From the NCBI RefSeq assembly GCF_018143015.1, contig NC_054746.1, positions 42,350,201 to 42,414,200 of the forward strand: 64,000 nt of DNA. Reading direction: 5' to 3'. The notes beneath the pieces are model-generated. The model was not told where the DNA came from and ran no database searches. It saw nothing but the letters and a program-made list of their open reading frames with translations. Positions 40,401 through 46,346 of the stretch are shown here, piece by piece (position 1 is the stretch's first letter; each line of letters starts with the position of its first letter). The stretch comes from Lytechinus variegatus. Its lineage: Eukaryota; Echinodermata; Echinoidea; Temnopleuroida; Toxopneustidae. The translations under genes were made by a program, and so were the position numbers.

Positions 40401-41224
40401 ACCCTATGGGCTGAAAAAGATGGTCAAAACAAAAAAAGGTTCATCACTGTAAGTGATCATTGATTGATCCTATAGCAAGAATCTTCGTATGCAGAATATA
40501 ACAATTTCTACAGCAAGATAATTTGTAATATATTTGCCATCATCATCATTATTACAATAGAAGCCATTCTCTTTTTTCCTAGCAACAACATCCAGTCTGT
40601 GAACATAAATGGAGGTGTTAGCCAATCTCATGCTCTACCCAGAGGTGGTAATGGAAAGCCTTATGGTATTGCTGCTATTACACAGTGCCCTGCTGGTAAG
40701 TGCTTAAATCATTTATATTGCATCAACAATGTCATGCAAATTAGTCAAAGTACAAAACTGCCTTATGCCTTAATGCCTGAACTAGTAAATATGTAAATTT
40801 AAATTTGTATTTGTGTAATCAGCAAACTTGTGATTGGTATGTCTTTATTGGTTATGAGACAGTCCTTTAACTAAACATCATGTATATAAATATCAAGATC
40901 TTGTGAGTAAGTAATACAGTTTTTAATTGTAAAATTGCCAAGTATGTTTTCAGAAGTTGTTATTCAAGCTGCTGGTACATTTTGATTGAAACATATATTT
41001 GATTCATCAATATTTTGATATTAGGTTATAAAAAGTTTGTTAAGTCCAAGTTTGATTAAAAGATAATTTGACATTTGCTTTCTTTTTCATTTTGATGTTT
41101 AGGTAACAACCGATGTAACTATCAGAATGGTGGATGCAGAAACCTATGTCTTCCAGCTCCTGATTCCAGGGCTACGTGTGTTTGTCCTAATGCCCTCGCA
41201 CCAAATGACATCCCTTGCAACTAA
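1285..41224 (+). CDS. NID: Nidogen (entactin), 23 coding exons, 1186 residues
   Basis: This is a secreted basement-membrane glycoprotein; in the family it links laminin gamma-1 to collagen IV and perlecan. Exons: 1285-1470, 7818-7894, 8154-8346, 15318-15529, 19541-19695, 22240-22383, 24326-24562, 25485-25691, 25956-26195, 27762-27884, 29651-29773, 30458-30583, 31133-31258, 32590-32715, 33578-33700, 34741-34857, 36483-36608, 37465-37692, 38397-38568, 38913-39070, 39508-39634, 40583-40695, 41103-41224. All introns are GT-AG and all phases match. Order: signal peptide (about 1-18), NIDO (about 60-245), EGF (280-320), G2F barrel (323-550), eight EGFs (551-880), YWTD propeller (881-1146), EGF (1150-1186). 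Length is close to vertebrate nidogen-1 (about 1247), but no thyroglobulin type-1 domain was found and the NIDO-EGF linker is very short. Least certain is the donor of exon 5. Sites were read by eye. Confidence 0.95.
1563..1601. repeat. Near-perfect 39-base palindrome
   Basis: The centre GTGTGTATGCATACACAC is an 18-base perfect palindrome flanked by A8 on the left and T7 on the right. It lies in nidogen intron 1, about 90 bases after exon 1. No terminal duplication is seen. Confidence 0.7.
1979..2060 (-). mobile_element. Truncated tRNA-derived SINE remnant
   Basis: On the - strand an A-box-like TGGCCGAGTGG (2041-2051) and a B-box-like GTTCAATCC (2019-2027) stand too close for an intact tRNA. 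This suggests a Leu/Ser-type tRNA-derived head with an internal deletion. No SINE tail is recognised. Confidence 0.5.
3094..3556. mobile_element. Inverted-repeat DNA element (MITE)
   Basis: The left end (TATGCTTTTCACAC, then TTTCCTTAACCC) matches the inverted right end (TATGCATTTCACAC, then CTTCCTTAACCC). Subterminal blocks are also mirrored (AAATAGTATGG on both sides). There is no coding capacity, so this is a non-autonomous DNA transposon of about 460 bases. Confidence 0.7.
4430..4632. mobile_element. Foldback element with perfect core hairpin
   Basis: Arms at about 4430-4515 and 4536-4632 pair. The inner part (AAATGTTGTGTGTCGTA at 4499-4515 against 4536-4552) is perfect, with a 20-base loop that itself carries GGAC/GTCC. 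Outer arms are weaker (GGGTAGACATA against GGGTAGTCATG). No coding capacity. Confidence 0.65.
4761..4972. mobile_element. MITE with about 70-base inverted arms
   Basis: The left arm (GGGGGCCGTTTCATGAAGC to CTTGTGGTAA, 4761-4834) pairs with 4904-4972. The GGGGGCCGTTTCAT start is one I recall as common in sea urchin and other marine invertebrate DNA. Confidence 0.75.
4973..7817. other. Rest of nidogen intron 1, no gene seen
   Basis: AT-rich DNA. I find no exon, intact element or clear repeat here; short open frames look random. Earlier in the same intron a 9-base-arm hairpin (AAGGAGCTT/AAGCTCCTT) lies at 2208-2227. Confidence 0.5.
7818..7894 (+). CDS. NID: Nidogen exon 2: NIDO domain
   Basis: Encodes residues 63-88, including DGYVSF and VAPFH, the counterpart of the NIDO VAPF motif. 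Acceptor TTTGCAG, donor GTAACT; ends in phase 2. Confidence 0.85.
8154..8346 (+). CDS. NID: Nidogen exon 3: NIDO domain
   Basis: Encodes residues 88-152. SSVWYRNTV and [15 protein letters not shown] match the NIDO VYYRE and VVVTWE motifs. The acceptor after TTTGCAG keeps the frame open; using the next AG, two bases on, would give an immediate stop. Donor GTAAGA, phase 0. Confidence 0.88.
8412..8732 (-). mobile_element. tRNA-derived SINE, copy 1
   Basis: On the - strand: a tRNA-like head with A box TGACCAAGTGG (8712-8722) and B box around GGTTCGAATCCC (8667-8679), then a body (CATGGCGTAATTTCCTTC, then TGCTGCACTCAACCCAGG) shared with the copy at 49750-50012, then a tail. It is antisense in nidogen intron 3. 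Confidence 0.85.
9072..9646. mobile_element. Long-arm MITE, family A copy 1
   Basis: The ends are inverted repeats of about 120 bases (AAAGTTGATTTCAATAAA on the left, TTGATTTGAATTAATG when the right end is inverted). The internal TGACGTCA and TATGCAAATGAG are shared with the copy at 10583-11154. Confidence 0.7.
9906..10372. mobile_element. MITE with TGAGGC(T/C)GTTCTCA termini
   Basis: The left end (TGAGGCTGTTCTCACTAC, then AAAACTAGTTTACTGGAAAC) is the inverse of the right end (GTTTCCAGTAAACTAGTTTT, then AATGAGAACGGCCTCA). The interior is GC-richer, with paired AGCGATCTTCC blocks. The open frames inside are products of the repeat. Confidence 0.75.
10583..11154. mobile_element. Long-arm MITE, family A copy 2
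   Basis: Starts TAAAGGACAAGTCCACCCC and ends in its degenerate inverse (GGGGAGGATTTAACCTTTAA). Arms of at least 90 bases include TGATTTTTCTC and ATCCGATTTTGATGAA on both sides. I recall this as a widespread marine-invertebrate MITE. Confidence 0.78.
11155..12957. other. Nidogen intron 3, middle part
   Basis: AT-rich with no exon, gene or clear element recognised. Confidence 0.4.
12959..13022. ncRNA. Compact hairpin, possible small-RNA precursor or MITE core
   Basis: Two 25-base arms (12959-12983 and 12998-13022) pair at 24 of 25 positions around a 14-base loop. The stem ends sharply: outer flanks do not pair. The size is near the low end for an animal microRNA hairpin, but the near-perfect stem is equally typical of a small inverted-repeat transposon remnant. 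No seed family is recognised. Confidence 0.3.
13316..13445. mobile_element. Short inverted-repeat element
   Basis: CAGTGTGA and GGTAACCAGATGT on the left are mirrored as ACATCTGGTCACCATGGTTA and TCACACTC on the right. No coding capacity. Confidence 0.5.
13446..15317. other. Nidogen intron 3, last part
   Basis: AT-rich with no exon or element recognised. Confidence 0.4.
15318..15529 (+). CDS. NID: Nidogen exon 4: NIDO domain
   Basis: Encodes residues 153-223. [21 protein letters not shown] and AGFTSG match the conserved NTFQAVL, SYAIFLYPEDG and AGF positions of NIDO. Ends in phase 2 at GTATTT. Confidence 0.9.
15530..17211. other. Nidogen intron 4, first part
   Basis: AT-rich. A pyrimidine stretch lies at 15587-15608 and a T18-like run near 16170. 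Two similar sentences near 16000 and 16060 (GACACTTTGTAAAGTT-like) form a short direct repeat. No exon was seen. Confidence 0.4.
17212..17805. mobile_element. TTAA-ended MITE with about 190-base arms
   Basis: Begins TTAAAGGGGAATGAAACC and ends in the inverse of TTAAAGGAGAATGAAACC. The arms stay aligned through AATATTGCAATC and GCTATGGAGATCCTC to TGTGTGATGTCAC. TTAA at both ends suggests piggyBac-type insertion, but it may be part of the terminus. Non-coding. Confidence 0.75.
18180..18310. mobile_element. Family A MITE end fragment
   Basis: Text such as AATCCACCCAAACAAAAAG, TGGATTTGAATAAA and ACTGAAAATTTCAT resembles one end of the elements at 9072 and 10583. The other end is missing. Confidence 0.5.
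19028..19271. mobile_element. Element bounded by two palindromes
   Basis: A palindrome at 19032-19060 (AGTTGCGATTGAT, three bases, ATCAATCGCAACT) and another at 19236-19268 (AGAGTTACAATTGAT, TGG, ATCGATCGTAACTCT) face each other. Each is followed inward by CTATGG / CCATAG, so the palindromes are also terminal inverted repeats. Confidence 0.6.
19541..19695 (+). CDS. NID: Nidogen exon 5: end of NIDO and short linker
   Basis: Encodes residues 223-275: [15 protein letters not shown] (the family's GVWVFEI position), then an acidic, proline-containing linker. The donor chosen is GTGAAT at 19696, because it gives the phase-1 end that the next EGF exon needs. A second donor-like GTAATG at 19746 would end in phase 0 and does not fit exon 6 unless an unseen linker exon lies between. 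Confidence 0.7.
20819..21013. mobile_element. Strongly palindromic MITE
   Basis: ACAGATATTGCCTGG at the left is mirrored by GTAGGCAATATCTGT at the right. Internal pairs include AACATTTC/GAAATGTT and CCCCTCCGAAG/CATCGGGGAG around a GC-rich centre (CAGCGCTGCGCGC). No coding capacity. Upstream, 20455-20818 is unusually GC-rich for this intron but holds no exon I can support. Confidence 0.68.
21069..21647. mobile_element. Tc1/mariner-type MITE
   Basis: The inverted right end reads AGTTGAGGCCAGAAGTTTAC then ATACACCC, very like the Tc1-type TIR of Sleeping Beauty (AGTTGAAGTCGGAAGTTTAC). The left end shares AGTTTACACAC and GGAATTCAGTGAAA. TATA lies just outside. No transposase frame remains. Confidence 0.6.
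22240..22383 (+). CDS. NID: Nidogen exon 6: first EGF repeat
   Basis: Encodes residues 275-323. [11 protein letters not shown] resembles the vertebrate VVFSYN lead-in to EGF1. The cysteine pattern C-C-C-CxC-C includes the YCCAC double cysteine also present in human nidogen-1 EGF1 (FCCSC). The exon is phase 1 at both ends. Confidence 0.88.
22510..23265. mobile_element. MITE with iterated AGCTCCTTTTGGAATAAA motif
   Basis: The termini are inverse: TGAAGAGTTTTATTTCAAAA then GGAGCTAAATCCAC on the left; GTGGATTTAGCCCCTTATGG then AAGCTCTTCA on the right. The same motif recurs inside near 22711, 22874 (inverted), 23049 and 23091. Confidence 0.7.
23266..24325. other. Nidogen intron 6, last part
   Basis: AT-rich; no exon or element recognised. 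Confidence 0.4.
24326..24562 (+). CDS. NID: Nidogen exon 7: G2F domain, part 1
   Basis: Encodes residues 323-402. The motifs [21 protein letters not shown] and GWMFAEP match vertebrate VNGKVKG, RSYTAIST and GWMFAVE of the G2F beta-barrel, the collagen IV and perlecan binding domain. Confidence 0.93.
25485..25691 (+). CDS. NID: Nidogen exon 8: G2F domain, part 2
   Basis: Encodes residues 402-471. [10 protein letters not shown] and [19 protein letters not shown] match vertebrate IKQRFSGIDE and VPQIPFGSSVHIEPYTELY. Phase 1 at both ends. Confidence 0.93.
25956..26195 (+). CDS. NID: Nidogen exon 9: G2F domain, part 3
   Basis: Encodes residues 471-551. [13 protein letters not shown] and [14 protein letters not shown] match vertebrate RQTITFQECVHDD and EKILRYAFSNSIGP, closing the G2F barrel. 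Phase 1 at both ends. Confidence 0.93.
26196..27761. other. Nidogen intron 9
   Basis: No exon seen. A near-palindrome (AGAGCGTTGGGCCCGACGCT, continuing CT) lies near 26451-26474. The smaller introns 24563-25484 and 25692-25955 likewise hold nothing I recognise. Confidence 0.4.
27762..27884 (+). CDS. NID: Nidogen exon 10: EGF repeat 2
   Basis: Encodes residues 551-592, one EGF with six cysteines (CENNNC, AEC, TCQC, TC). First of eight consecutive one-exon EGFs, all phase 1-1. Confidence 0.9.
   Translation: MYLPMLVRIIIVVKMQNVLFKVIPSPASVDQDSLVMDTHA
28031..29399. mobile_element. Long-arm mariner-like foldback element
   Basis: CAGTGCGTATCAAAAAAAAC starts the element and its exact inverse ends it, with TA on both sides (28029-28030, 29400-29401). 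The arms can be followed inward for over 400 bases: AGGCTTGCGCCAAAATG near 28217 pairs with the inverse near 29200, and TTTGCCATAATTTT near 28300 with its inverse near 29115. A hairpin (TTGCTCCTTC/GAAGGAGCAA, 28758-28783) lies near the centre. The left arm carries an extra poly-C/poly-A segment near 28550. No transposase frame. Confidence 0.8.
29651..29773 (+). CDS. NID: Nidogen exon 11: EGF repeat 3
   Basis: Encodes residues 592-633, starting [10 protein letters not shown]. Closest relative in the window is exon 15: about 20 base differences in 123, and 27 of 42 residues the same. Confidence 0.9.
29774..31132. other. Nidogen introns 11 and 12 (exon 12 between)
   Basis: Apart from exon 12 I recognise nothing in this stretch. 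Short open frames on both strands have no family resemblance. Confidence 0.4.
30458..30583 (+). CDS. NID: Nidogen exon 12: EGF repeat 4
   Basis: Encodes residues 633-675, starting [12 protein letters not shown]. Six cysteines; similar to exon 14. Donor GTGGGT is less usual than the GTAAGT at most other exons. Confidence 0.9.
31133..31258 (+). CDS. NID: Nidogen exon 13: EGF repeat 5
   Basis: Encodes residues 675-717, starting [12 protein letters not shown] and sharing YAYC and CAPGF with exon 14. Donor GTACCA is weak at positions +4 to +6. A broken LINE lies just downstream in the intron. Confidence 0.88.
31320..32110 (+). mobile_element. Broken LINE fragment (reverse transcriptase part)
   Basis: Translated piecewise, the + strand shows non-LTR reverse-transcriptase landmarks in order: [13 protein letters not shown] (near 31427-31465), LFKDDCILY in place of the usual LFADDC (near 31530), [10 protein letters not shown] (near 31742), [15 protein letters not shown] (near 31805) and SSVWDPHT (near 31925). 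These fit the Jockey/CR1 group. The copy lacks its 5' part, changes frame several times and contains stops. It lies in sense orientation between EGF exons 13 and 14. Confidence 0.75.
32111..32589. other. Nidogen intron 13, last part
   Basis: No recognised element. Part may be 3' sequence of the LINE, but no poly(A) tail or target duplication was identified. Confidence 0.3.
32590..32715 (+). CDS. NID: Nidogen exon 14: EGF repeat 6
   Basis: Encodes residues 717-759, starting [12 protein letters not shown]. Complete six-cysteine EGF; donor GTAGGT, phase 1 at both ends. Confidence 0.9.
33269..33404. mobile_element. Small MITE with GTTTCAT termini
   Basis: GGGGAGTGTTTCATAAAGC on the left is mirrored by TTGTTTCATGAAATGCTC on the right. 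It is a short remnant in nidogen intron 14, of a type I recall from other marine invertebrates. Confidence 0.5.
33578..33700 (+). CDS. NID: Nidogen exon 15: EGF repeat 7
   Basis: Encodes residues 759-800, starting [10 protein letters not shown]. Near copy of exon 11. The flanking introns of the two exons do not resemble each other, so the duplication is old or only the exons are held similar. Confidence 0.9.
34004..34561. mobile_element. DNA transposon with 9-base target duplication
   Basis: CCGGGGGGGCCACTT and GAGTGGATACCATGCGCGAC at the left are inverted at the right end. CCCCTTCTC flanks both sides (33995-34003 and 34562-34570). The interior has the 20-base perfect palindrome CACGTTACGTACGTAACGTG at 34087-34106 and repeated ATTACGTGTTTAGGGT blocks. 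Non-coding. A 9-base duplication would suit a Mutator-like family, but none is proven. Confidence 0.78.
34741..34857 (+). CDS. NID: Nidogen exon 16: EGF repeat 8, short first loop
   Basis: Encodes residues 800-839. The first two cysteines are only two residues apart (CEDC) where the other repeats have four (for example CANNQC). The remaining four cysteines are present. The exon is the shortest of the array, 117 bases. Confidence 0.88.
35000..36230 (+). repeat. Tandem repeat array with AGGTCAAAGGTCA in each unit
   Basis: Units of about 153-193 bases repeat, each with CTAGTTCATGAAACTTGGAC, ATCAAGTATCACTGAACATC and TCACATGACC-AAGGTCA text. AGGTCAAAGGTCA occurs at 35327-35339, 35521-35533, 35684-35696, 35847-35859 and 36000-36012. 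The array begins after a GGCGGCGGC-rich head preceded by GTCTCACCTGCAT and ends near its inverse ATGTAGGTGAGAC, so it may be a transposable unit. The head is partly doubled at 35000-35110. A second copy lies at 48008-49003. Confidence 0.82.
36483..36608 (+). CDS. NID: Nidogen exon 17: calcium-binding EGF repeat 9
   Basis: Encodes residues 839-881. DVNEC is the calcium-binding EGF start, and [10 protein letters not shown] fits the Asp/Asn beta-hydroxylation pattern C-x-[DN]-x4-[FY]-x-C. It sits directly before the propeller, as the last EGF of this block. Confidence 0.92.
37465..37692 (+). CDS. NID: Nidogen exon 18: beta-propeller start
   Basis: Encodes residues 881-957. [17 protein letters not shown] matches vertebrate IIGLAFDCVDKMVYWTD, the first YWTD of the G3 propeller, the laminin-binding domain in the family. 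It follows the EGF directly, with no thyroglobulin-type exon between. Confidence 0.93.
38397..38568 (+). CDS. NID: Nidogen exon 19: propeller blades
   Basis: Encodes residues 957-1014. [19 protein letters not shown] and [14 protein letters not shown] match vertebrate GSPEGIAVDHLGRNIFWTD and FETDLVNPRGIVTD. Ends in phase 2. Confidence 0.93.
38913..39070 (+). CDS. NID: Nidogen exon 20: propeller blades
   Basis: Encodes residues 1014-1067. [16 protein letters not shown] and LCWADAG match vertebrate LYWTDWNR, LPNGLTFD and LCWVDAG. Phases match exons 19 and 21. Confidence 0.93.
39508..39634 (+). CDS. NID: Nidogen exon 21: propeller blade
   Basis: Encodes residues 1067-1109. [18 protein letters not shown] matches vertebrate QYPFAVTSYGKNLYFTDW. 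Ends in phase 2. Confidence 0.92.
39869..39989. mobile_element. Short inverted-repeat element in intron 21
   Basis: ATAATCACC at 39870 is mirrored by GGTGATTAT at 39981-39989, with paired GGCAAATTATCACTT and AAGTGATAGTTTGCC nearer the centre. A pair of related direct segments (TAGATCTTGC in each) lies just beyond, near 40132-40190 and 40259-40320. Confidence 0.5.
40583..40695 (+). CDS. NID: Nidogen exon 22: propeller closure
   Basis: Encodes residues 1109-1147. [10 protein letters not shown] completes the last blade, and [12 protein letters not shown] matches vertebrate YGITTALSQCPQG. Confidence 0.92.
41103..41224 (+). CDS. NID: Nidogen exon 23: C-terminal EGF and stop
   Basis: Encodes residues 1147-1186. 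[10 protein letters not shown]-like text ([13 protein letters not shown]) matches the vertebrate VNNGGCTHLCLATPGS. Stop TAA at 41222-41224. A donor-like GTAAGT four bases after the stop could begin a 3' UTR intron. Confidence 0.92.
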
Positions 41225-43100
41225 ATGTAAGTAATTCATTGCCCTAATGCTGTTTTTTTTTTCAAATGACCACGTCGCAGGCAGAACAATCATCTCATTT
41301 GGAAAAAACTAAGTTCAGTGACTTGTTATAAAGGATTGCTTTGTATATTTTATAAACAAACCATGATGTCTCTGCTCTAATATGTAATGATACAGAAACA
41401 GGACGCGTTGACCCTGGAGCATCGACGATATCATTGATTGTACAGTTAAACAATGGTGTAGACAGGTCTTCTGGGGGGGGGGGGTTATTCCACATTGGCC
41501 AACTGCATGGTGCATGATATGAATATGCATGTAAAATATTAGATCAATTTGATATTGTGATATTGAAATCCCATTGTTCCCACTTTGTGACACACAGTGC
41601 TCTGTATTTTTAGCATTTCTCTCCTCTGTAGCATCGTTCAATGTCCATATATGGCAAGGTCATTTATGAAGACTTCAGATTATTATTCATAGATGACTCA
41701 ATCAATATAACAGGTCTAAAGTCCATGTTTGCTTGGGTTCTTTGTGTACATATCTGCTCTCTGTCTTTTTTCAAGGAACTCCAATATCCTCCTAGCTGAG
41801 AATTAAAAAATGAATACTTGAAAATCTATTTCATGATCCATTGGTTCATGGTTTTCTGATATATCCAAAACTCAAATTACAAATGATTTATTATTTTCTT
41901 CACTTAACGTGTGATTATTGATGAGAAGATGAAACATATACTTTATGATTAAAAAAAATATGTCGAAGCAAAGATATAGACTTGATTCAAACCTAACTTC
42001 ATATTCTCATATAAGAAAATATAATACTCTTCCGTTTTATTTATCGTTATTATTTTCTTACTATTTTTTCACATACCAGATCTCAATGTAGATTGTTACA
42101 TGGATGTTCCAGTTAGCTAGCTGTCATTTGATATTCATTCGCTATTGAAGTCAAGAGATTCTCCAACATTGTGGAAATACACTTTCAACTTATGGTGCCT
42201 AGAAATGGTTTCTCTTTAACAAAGAGAAATGCACTTCTGTTAATTTGTATAATAGCTGTGTAGATTGTTAGTTGTTGTTGTGTATCTTGAATGTATATTG
42301 GCTATTTTTTCATTCATTTAATCCTCATATATATGTCCACTGTGTATAATTCAGTCTTCTATATGATTGGTGCCTTCCTTCAGTTATTGTGTAAACTAGC
42401 CTACCTGCACTTGAAATGCTGCTGGTGAAGCACTGGAGAAGCTTTTCATTTTCCTGTTTAAATATATTGCAATGAAGTAATATACTGGTTGATAACAAGT
42501 ACAGTGTTAAGTGATGGTGTTTATTTTGAGAGCATAAGACTTGGGTTTAGAAAATGATAGTACTTTCACTTGCTGCCATTTAATCCCTACAGCCTTACTT
42601 CATGTAACACAATCACCAGTATTCAACACTGTTAGACCACCCCAGTAATTGATCTTAGAAGCTTACCTCATTTGAAAGACATTTTCCAAAGCAGTACTTG
42701 ACAGTTACTATGCAACTTTTTTTTAAGATGCGACAATGATCTGATTGTTGATTTTATGCAGTATTTTATTAAAAAATTGATACCCATTTTTAACCTTATG
42801 GACATGGAAGTTTTGTTTTATCTGTGCTACATAATGTGAGCTGTGTACTTATATTTTTATCATTCATTTTGATTTTAGTCCTTTTTATTGTAATGGTGAT
42901 TGAAATATTAAAAAACAGTGAGAATCAACAAATTATTATCTTGTATATGATTATTTTATTAAAAGGAATAATGTTGGGTAGATAATGACAATAAATGCTT
43001 TGAAATACGTATCACCTTTTCACTTTCTTAGAATTATTTGTCAATCAGCCTTTCAATCATGATATTACCATATAAATAAAACAGTTTTTAAAATCTGTAT
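41225..43100 (+). terminator. Nidogen 3' UTR and candidate poly(A) signals
   Basis: No frame continues past the stop. AATAAA occurs at 42990-42995 and 43075-43080; which one is used cannot be told. A GTAAGT just after the stop leaves a 3' UTR intron possible. Confidence 0.4.
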
Positions 43101-44074
43101 GCAAAGTTGTGTATCTTTAAATCATGTGTAGCAAGTGAAATTCTTTCGATAAAAGTCTGAGGACTGTTATAATCTTCTTCTAGAAATTGTCTTTGGTAAA
43201 TGGGATTTGCTATTCTTAAATTTCATGCAACAGACTGATAATGACCTAATTGTAACAGCATTGAAATATCTTTCAAATCCCGGTCTTTCTTCTGTGTAGT
43301 GTAATTGTAAGTCTTTCACATTTTTAATAAGGTCTCTATTTATAGCCACAAATTTAGATAATGTTTATTGATTTTTAAGTGGGGTTGATTCATATATGTA
43401 TAATACACTCTGTTTCAAATATAAACAATGCATTTATTATATTCATTTAGTTGTTTACTTTGATGGTATTCACCCTGTATTTGCAGTTACTTACTTTACA
43501 TTGTTTTTTTTCTCAGTTTTTTATAAAAATCACTGGTGTAAATTCAAGCAACAAACCTATAGGGGGATGAACTATTGTGTCATACCCCCATTAAAAGAAT
43601 ATGACATCATGTATTTACACCCATGATATCAATATTTCACAATTTGCCATGTTTCTAAAGATTTGACTGCTCTTAAATGGCATAGTCAAAAACTTTGATG
43701 TAACATGAATAGTTGGTTCAGGCTAAAGAACAATGTAGTAAAACAATTTTGAACTCTTTCTATCAGTTATATCAAATAAGGATTTGTAATCCTGAAATCA
43801 TTATTGATGCTTCACTTGTTCTTTCCAATAGTTATTTGTGACCAACACACACAATGCCAAAAAGTATTAACACATTGTGCAGACTACATTTGTATCTTAG
43901 ATTATGTGAACAATTTCATAAGAACTTTCTCAATAAAAATGAACACATCCATTTAGGTGCTATTTGAAACCATTCTTGTTGATACTCTTGTTGATTATTT
44001 ATATGATGGACTTGTTCTTGTTGATATTTTCTTGTATTTCAGGTGACATGAAACAAATAATTATAGATAATAAT

Positions 44075-44114
44075 GGTGATGAACTGATGATGATGGTGAC
44101 GATGGTGGTGGTGG

Positions 44115-44155
<41 letters not shown>

Positions 44156-44185
44156 TTGGTGATGATGGTGATGATAATGATTGTA
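44075..44185. repeat. GAT/GGT microsatellite
   Basis: An uninterrupted GAT run sits in a longer mix of GATGGT units. Its frames give poly-Met, poly-His or poly-Ile and are not genes. Confidence 0.9.
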
Positions 44186-45162
44186 ATAATCAATAGATAA
44201 AGTTATTTTTATAGAGATTTTGATAAACTTCATTACAAATCAAATCTTTCTTCTGATAATATTAGTTTTTATGATCAGAGAGAAATGAAATAATGATAGT
44301 TATGATTGAAAGACCTTGGCGCTTCTACAATTGGGTTTGTGTGTGTGAGCAGGAGTAACTCGTCCTATGATTTTTTTTTTTAAGTAAAAGACAAAAGTTG
44401 GGAGAAAAGGATAAAGAAAGAAAAGGGAAAGGAGAAGAGTGTACAAAAGAGGTATAGCCTTGGCTTTGTATAACCCCATTCCACTATAATTTGATTGAGA
44501 AGAAACTTCATCTTCAGATCCCCCCCCCCCCATCAAGATATCCTCACAGGCTGAGAATGGCAAAGAAAATGAAATCTAACAATGGAAGAGAGCTGAGAAA
44601 GAATAATATAAGAGGGTGTTTTATCAGTTTTTAATAATGTTTTCATGCATAAATACATACCTAAACATCTAGGTAAAAAAAGGGATGATGCAGGGGCGGA
44701 TCCAGCTTTCGCCAAGAGGAGGTGGAGGCCAAAATTTTTTCACCCATAATTTTATGATTAGCCGTACAAAATCGATTTTTGTTTTGTTTCTTTGAAAGGG
44801 TAGCCCTAACAGTCGATATAGCTTATTCTTTTATAACAACAAATATGCATTTAACTGATATATTTATATTGGCATGAAATATTTTCAAATTTTATTTTCT
44901 AAGTCTTCCCCTAACCTTATTTATTCACTCGTCTTCCTGCTCTTTTTTCTCCTTTCTTTTCCCTTTTTCCTCTTTTTTTTTGCTCTGCCAATAGTAAATG
45001 TAAATTTGACTAGCAAAAAAAAAAAATAATTCACTCCATAATTAAGGTCGTTTTGGTGCCAAATATGTTGACACCCCCCAAAAGTAAAAAGATAAAAAGG
45101 TTGACCACAAGATGTTGGTCATTTTCCGTACATTTCTCCCTTGTGACACACCTACCACAATT

Positions 45163-45208
45163 CCAGGGGGTGCTGCCTATGGAAAATAATACACGCAGCA
45201 CCCCCTGG
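45163..45208. repeat. Perfect 14-base-arm hairpin
   Basis: CCAGGGGGTGCTGC (45163-45176) pairs exactly with GCAGCACCCCCTGG (45195-45208) across an 18-base loop. It is probably the core of a decayed inverted-repeat element. Confidence 0.6.
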
Positions 45209-46296
45209 CAAAATCTTGGGGGTGATTCAGCACCGCTCCCCAGCCGCGGTTCTAGACTCAAAGTTTTATGGGGGCATTGAACGATGAGGGGGGGGGGAGT
45301 AGAACTGGAAATGGGTTTGTAATTGATATACTCTCTCCTGAGGCATTTTTTAAAGACTTTGAACGTAAAAGGAATAATAGAACATGCAGAAGATGGCGTT
45401 TTGATATCAAAGACACCCCTTGAAATATTACGAGGGAATTTCGTGACCAGGGAGAAAACGTTTAAACCTCGTAATTGGAGCACTTTACGATCTTTACAAA
45501 TGTAGGCCTACTACACCTGCGACATCGTGAAATTACTGAATGTGATACTCATTCAACATTCATAAAGGCTGCAAAAACCGGCCCAATCACGAAAGTATAT
45601 ATACACATGTTGAAGAGGGTAGTCAAATCATTCTTCATCTTTCTTCTATCATGGCGGAGGTAGCTAGGGGGCGATCGCCATGAAAATATTGGATTTTTTG
45701 AGATGCGGCAGACATAACGATTTGCCCTGCCAAATAATTTTGATAGATCGATAGACAAATTTAAGAATCCATTGCAAAATGTGTTTGAAAAACATCAGAA
45801 ACCGCTAAACCATCAGACTTGACATGAAAATACTATTAAACATATAAAACTGCATGTAAACTTTTCGGTGAGCTTCACGTGCAAAATTCCGCATCATAAT
45901 TTGGCGCGCAGAGTGCGCCGAAATGTTTTTTTCACCCCCCCCAAAAAAAAAAAAAATAAAAACGCGCCTGCATGCCGCTTCCCACACGACCATGAAACCG
46001 TAAAGTATACATAAAACGAGCTGTAGAAATCTTTTTACCATAAAAGGATTTTCTTTACACCAATGATATTTTATAACTTTCCACTTCATCGATCAGATCA
46101 AAGTACAGTGCATGGGCGTGGTCTATATGTTATTGTCTCATTCCACAGTTTTTGCCCACAATAATCGCGACTGGAGCCGTACTCATTCAAAGTGGTGCAC
46201 GTTCGCTCCTCAATTCACCCTAAATTTTCTCCATTCAACACACGGATCCAGCACAAATCCGACACATTGAGCCTGCGGACAATATTTAGAAGCAAG

Positions 46297-46346
46297 ATGT
46301 ATACCACACTTTTACTAATAGTTTGTGTTATCATTTTGTATTTCAC
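46297..46346 (+). CDS. P450 exon 1: membrane anchor
   Basis: Encodes residues 1-17, MYTTLLLIVCVIILYF, a short hydrophobic ER anchor. The ATG lies 50 bases before donor GTAAGT; phase 2. Short but consistent with the phase of exon 2. Confidence 0.8.

Larger units (their letters stand above)
43101..46296. other. Intergenic region between nidogen and the P450
   Basis: Holds the GAT microsatellite and repeat debris: GGGGCGGATCCAGC near 44694, poly-C and poly-G runs near 44520, 45288 and 45935, and a perfect hairpin at 45163-45208. The P450 promoter must lie at the right end; CACGTG-like TCACGTGC lies near 45877, but no TATA box can be assigned. Confidence 0.45.

Noticed and set aside
43999-44233. 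Poly-Met, poly-His and poly-Ile frames
   Set aside because: Translation of the GAT microsatellite.
45031-45483. 150-codon open frame on the - strand
   Set aside because: It covers poly-G and hairpin repeat debris and has no domain resemblance.
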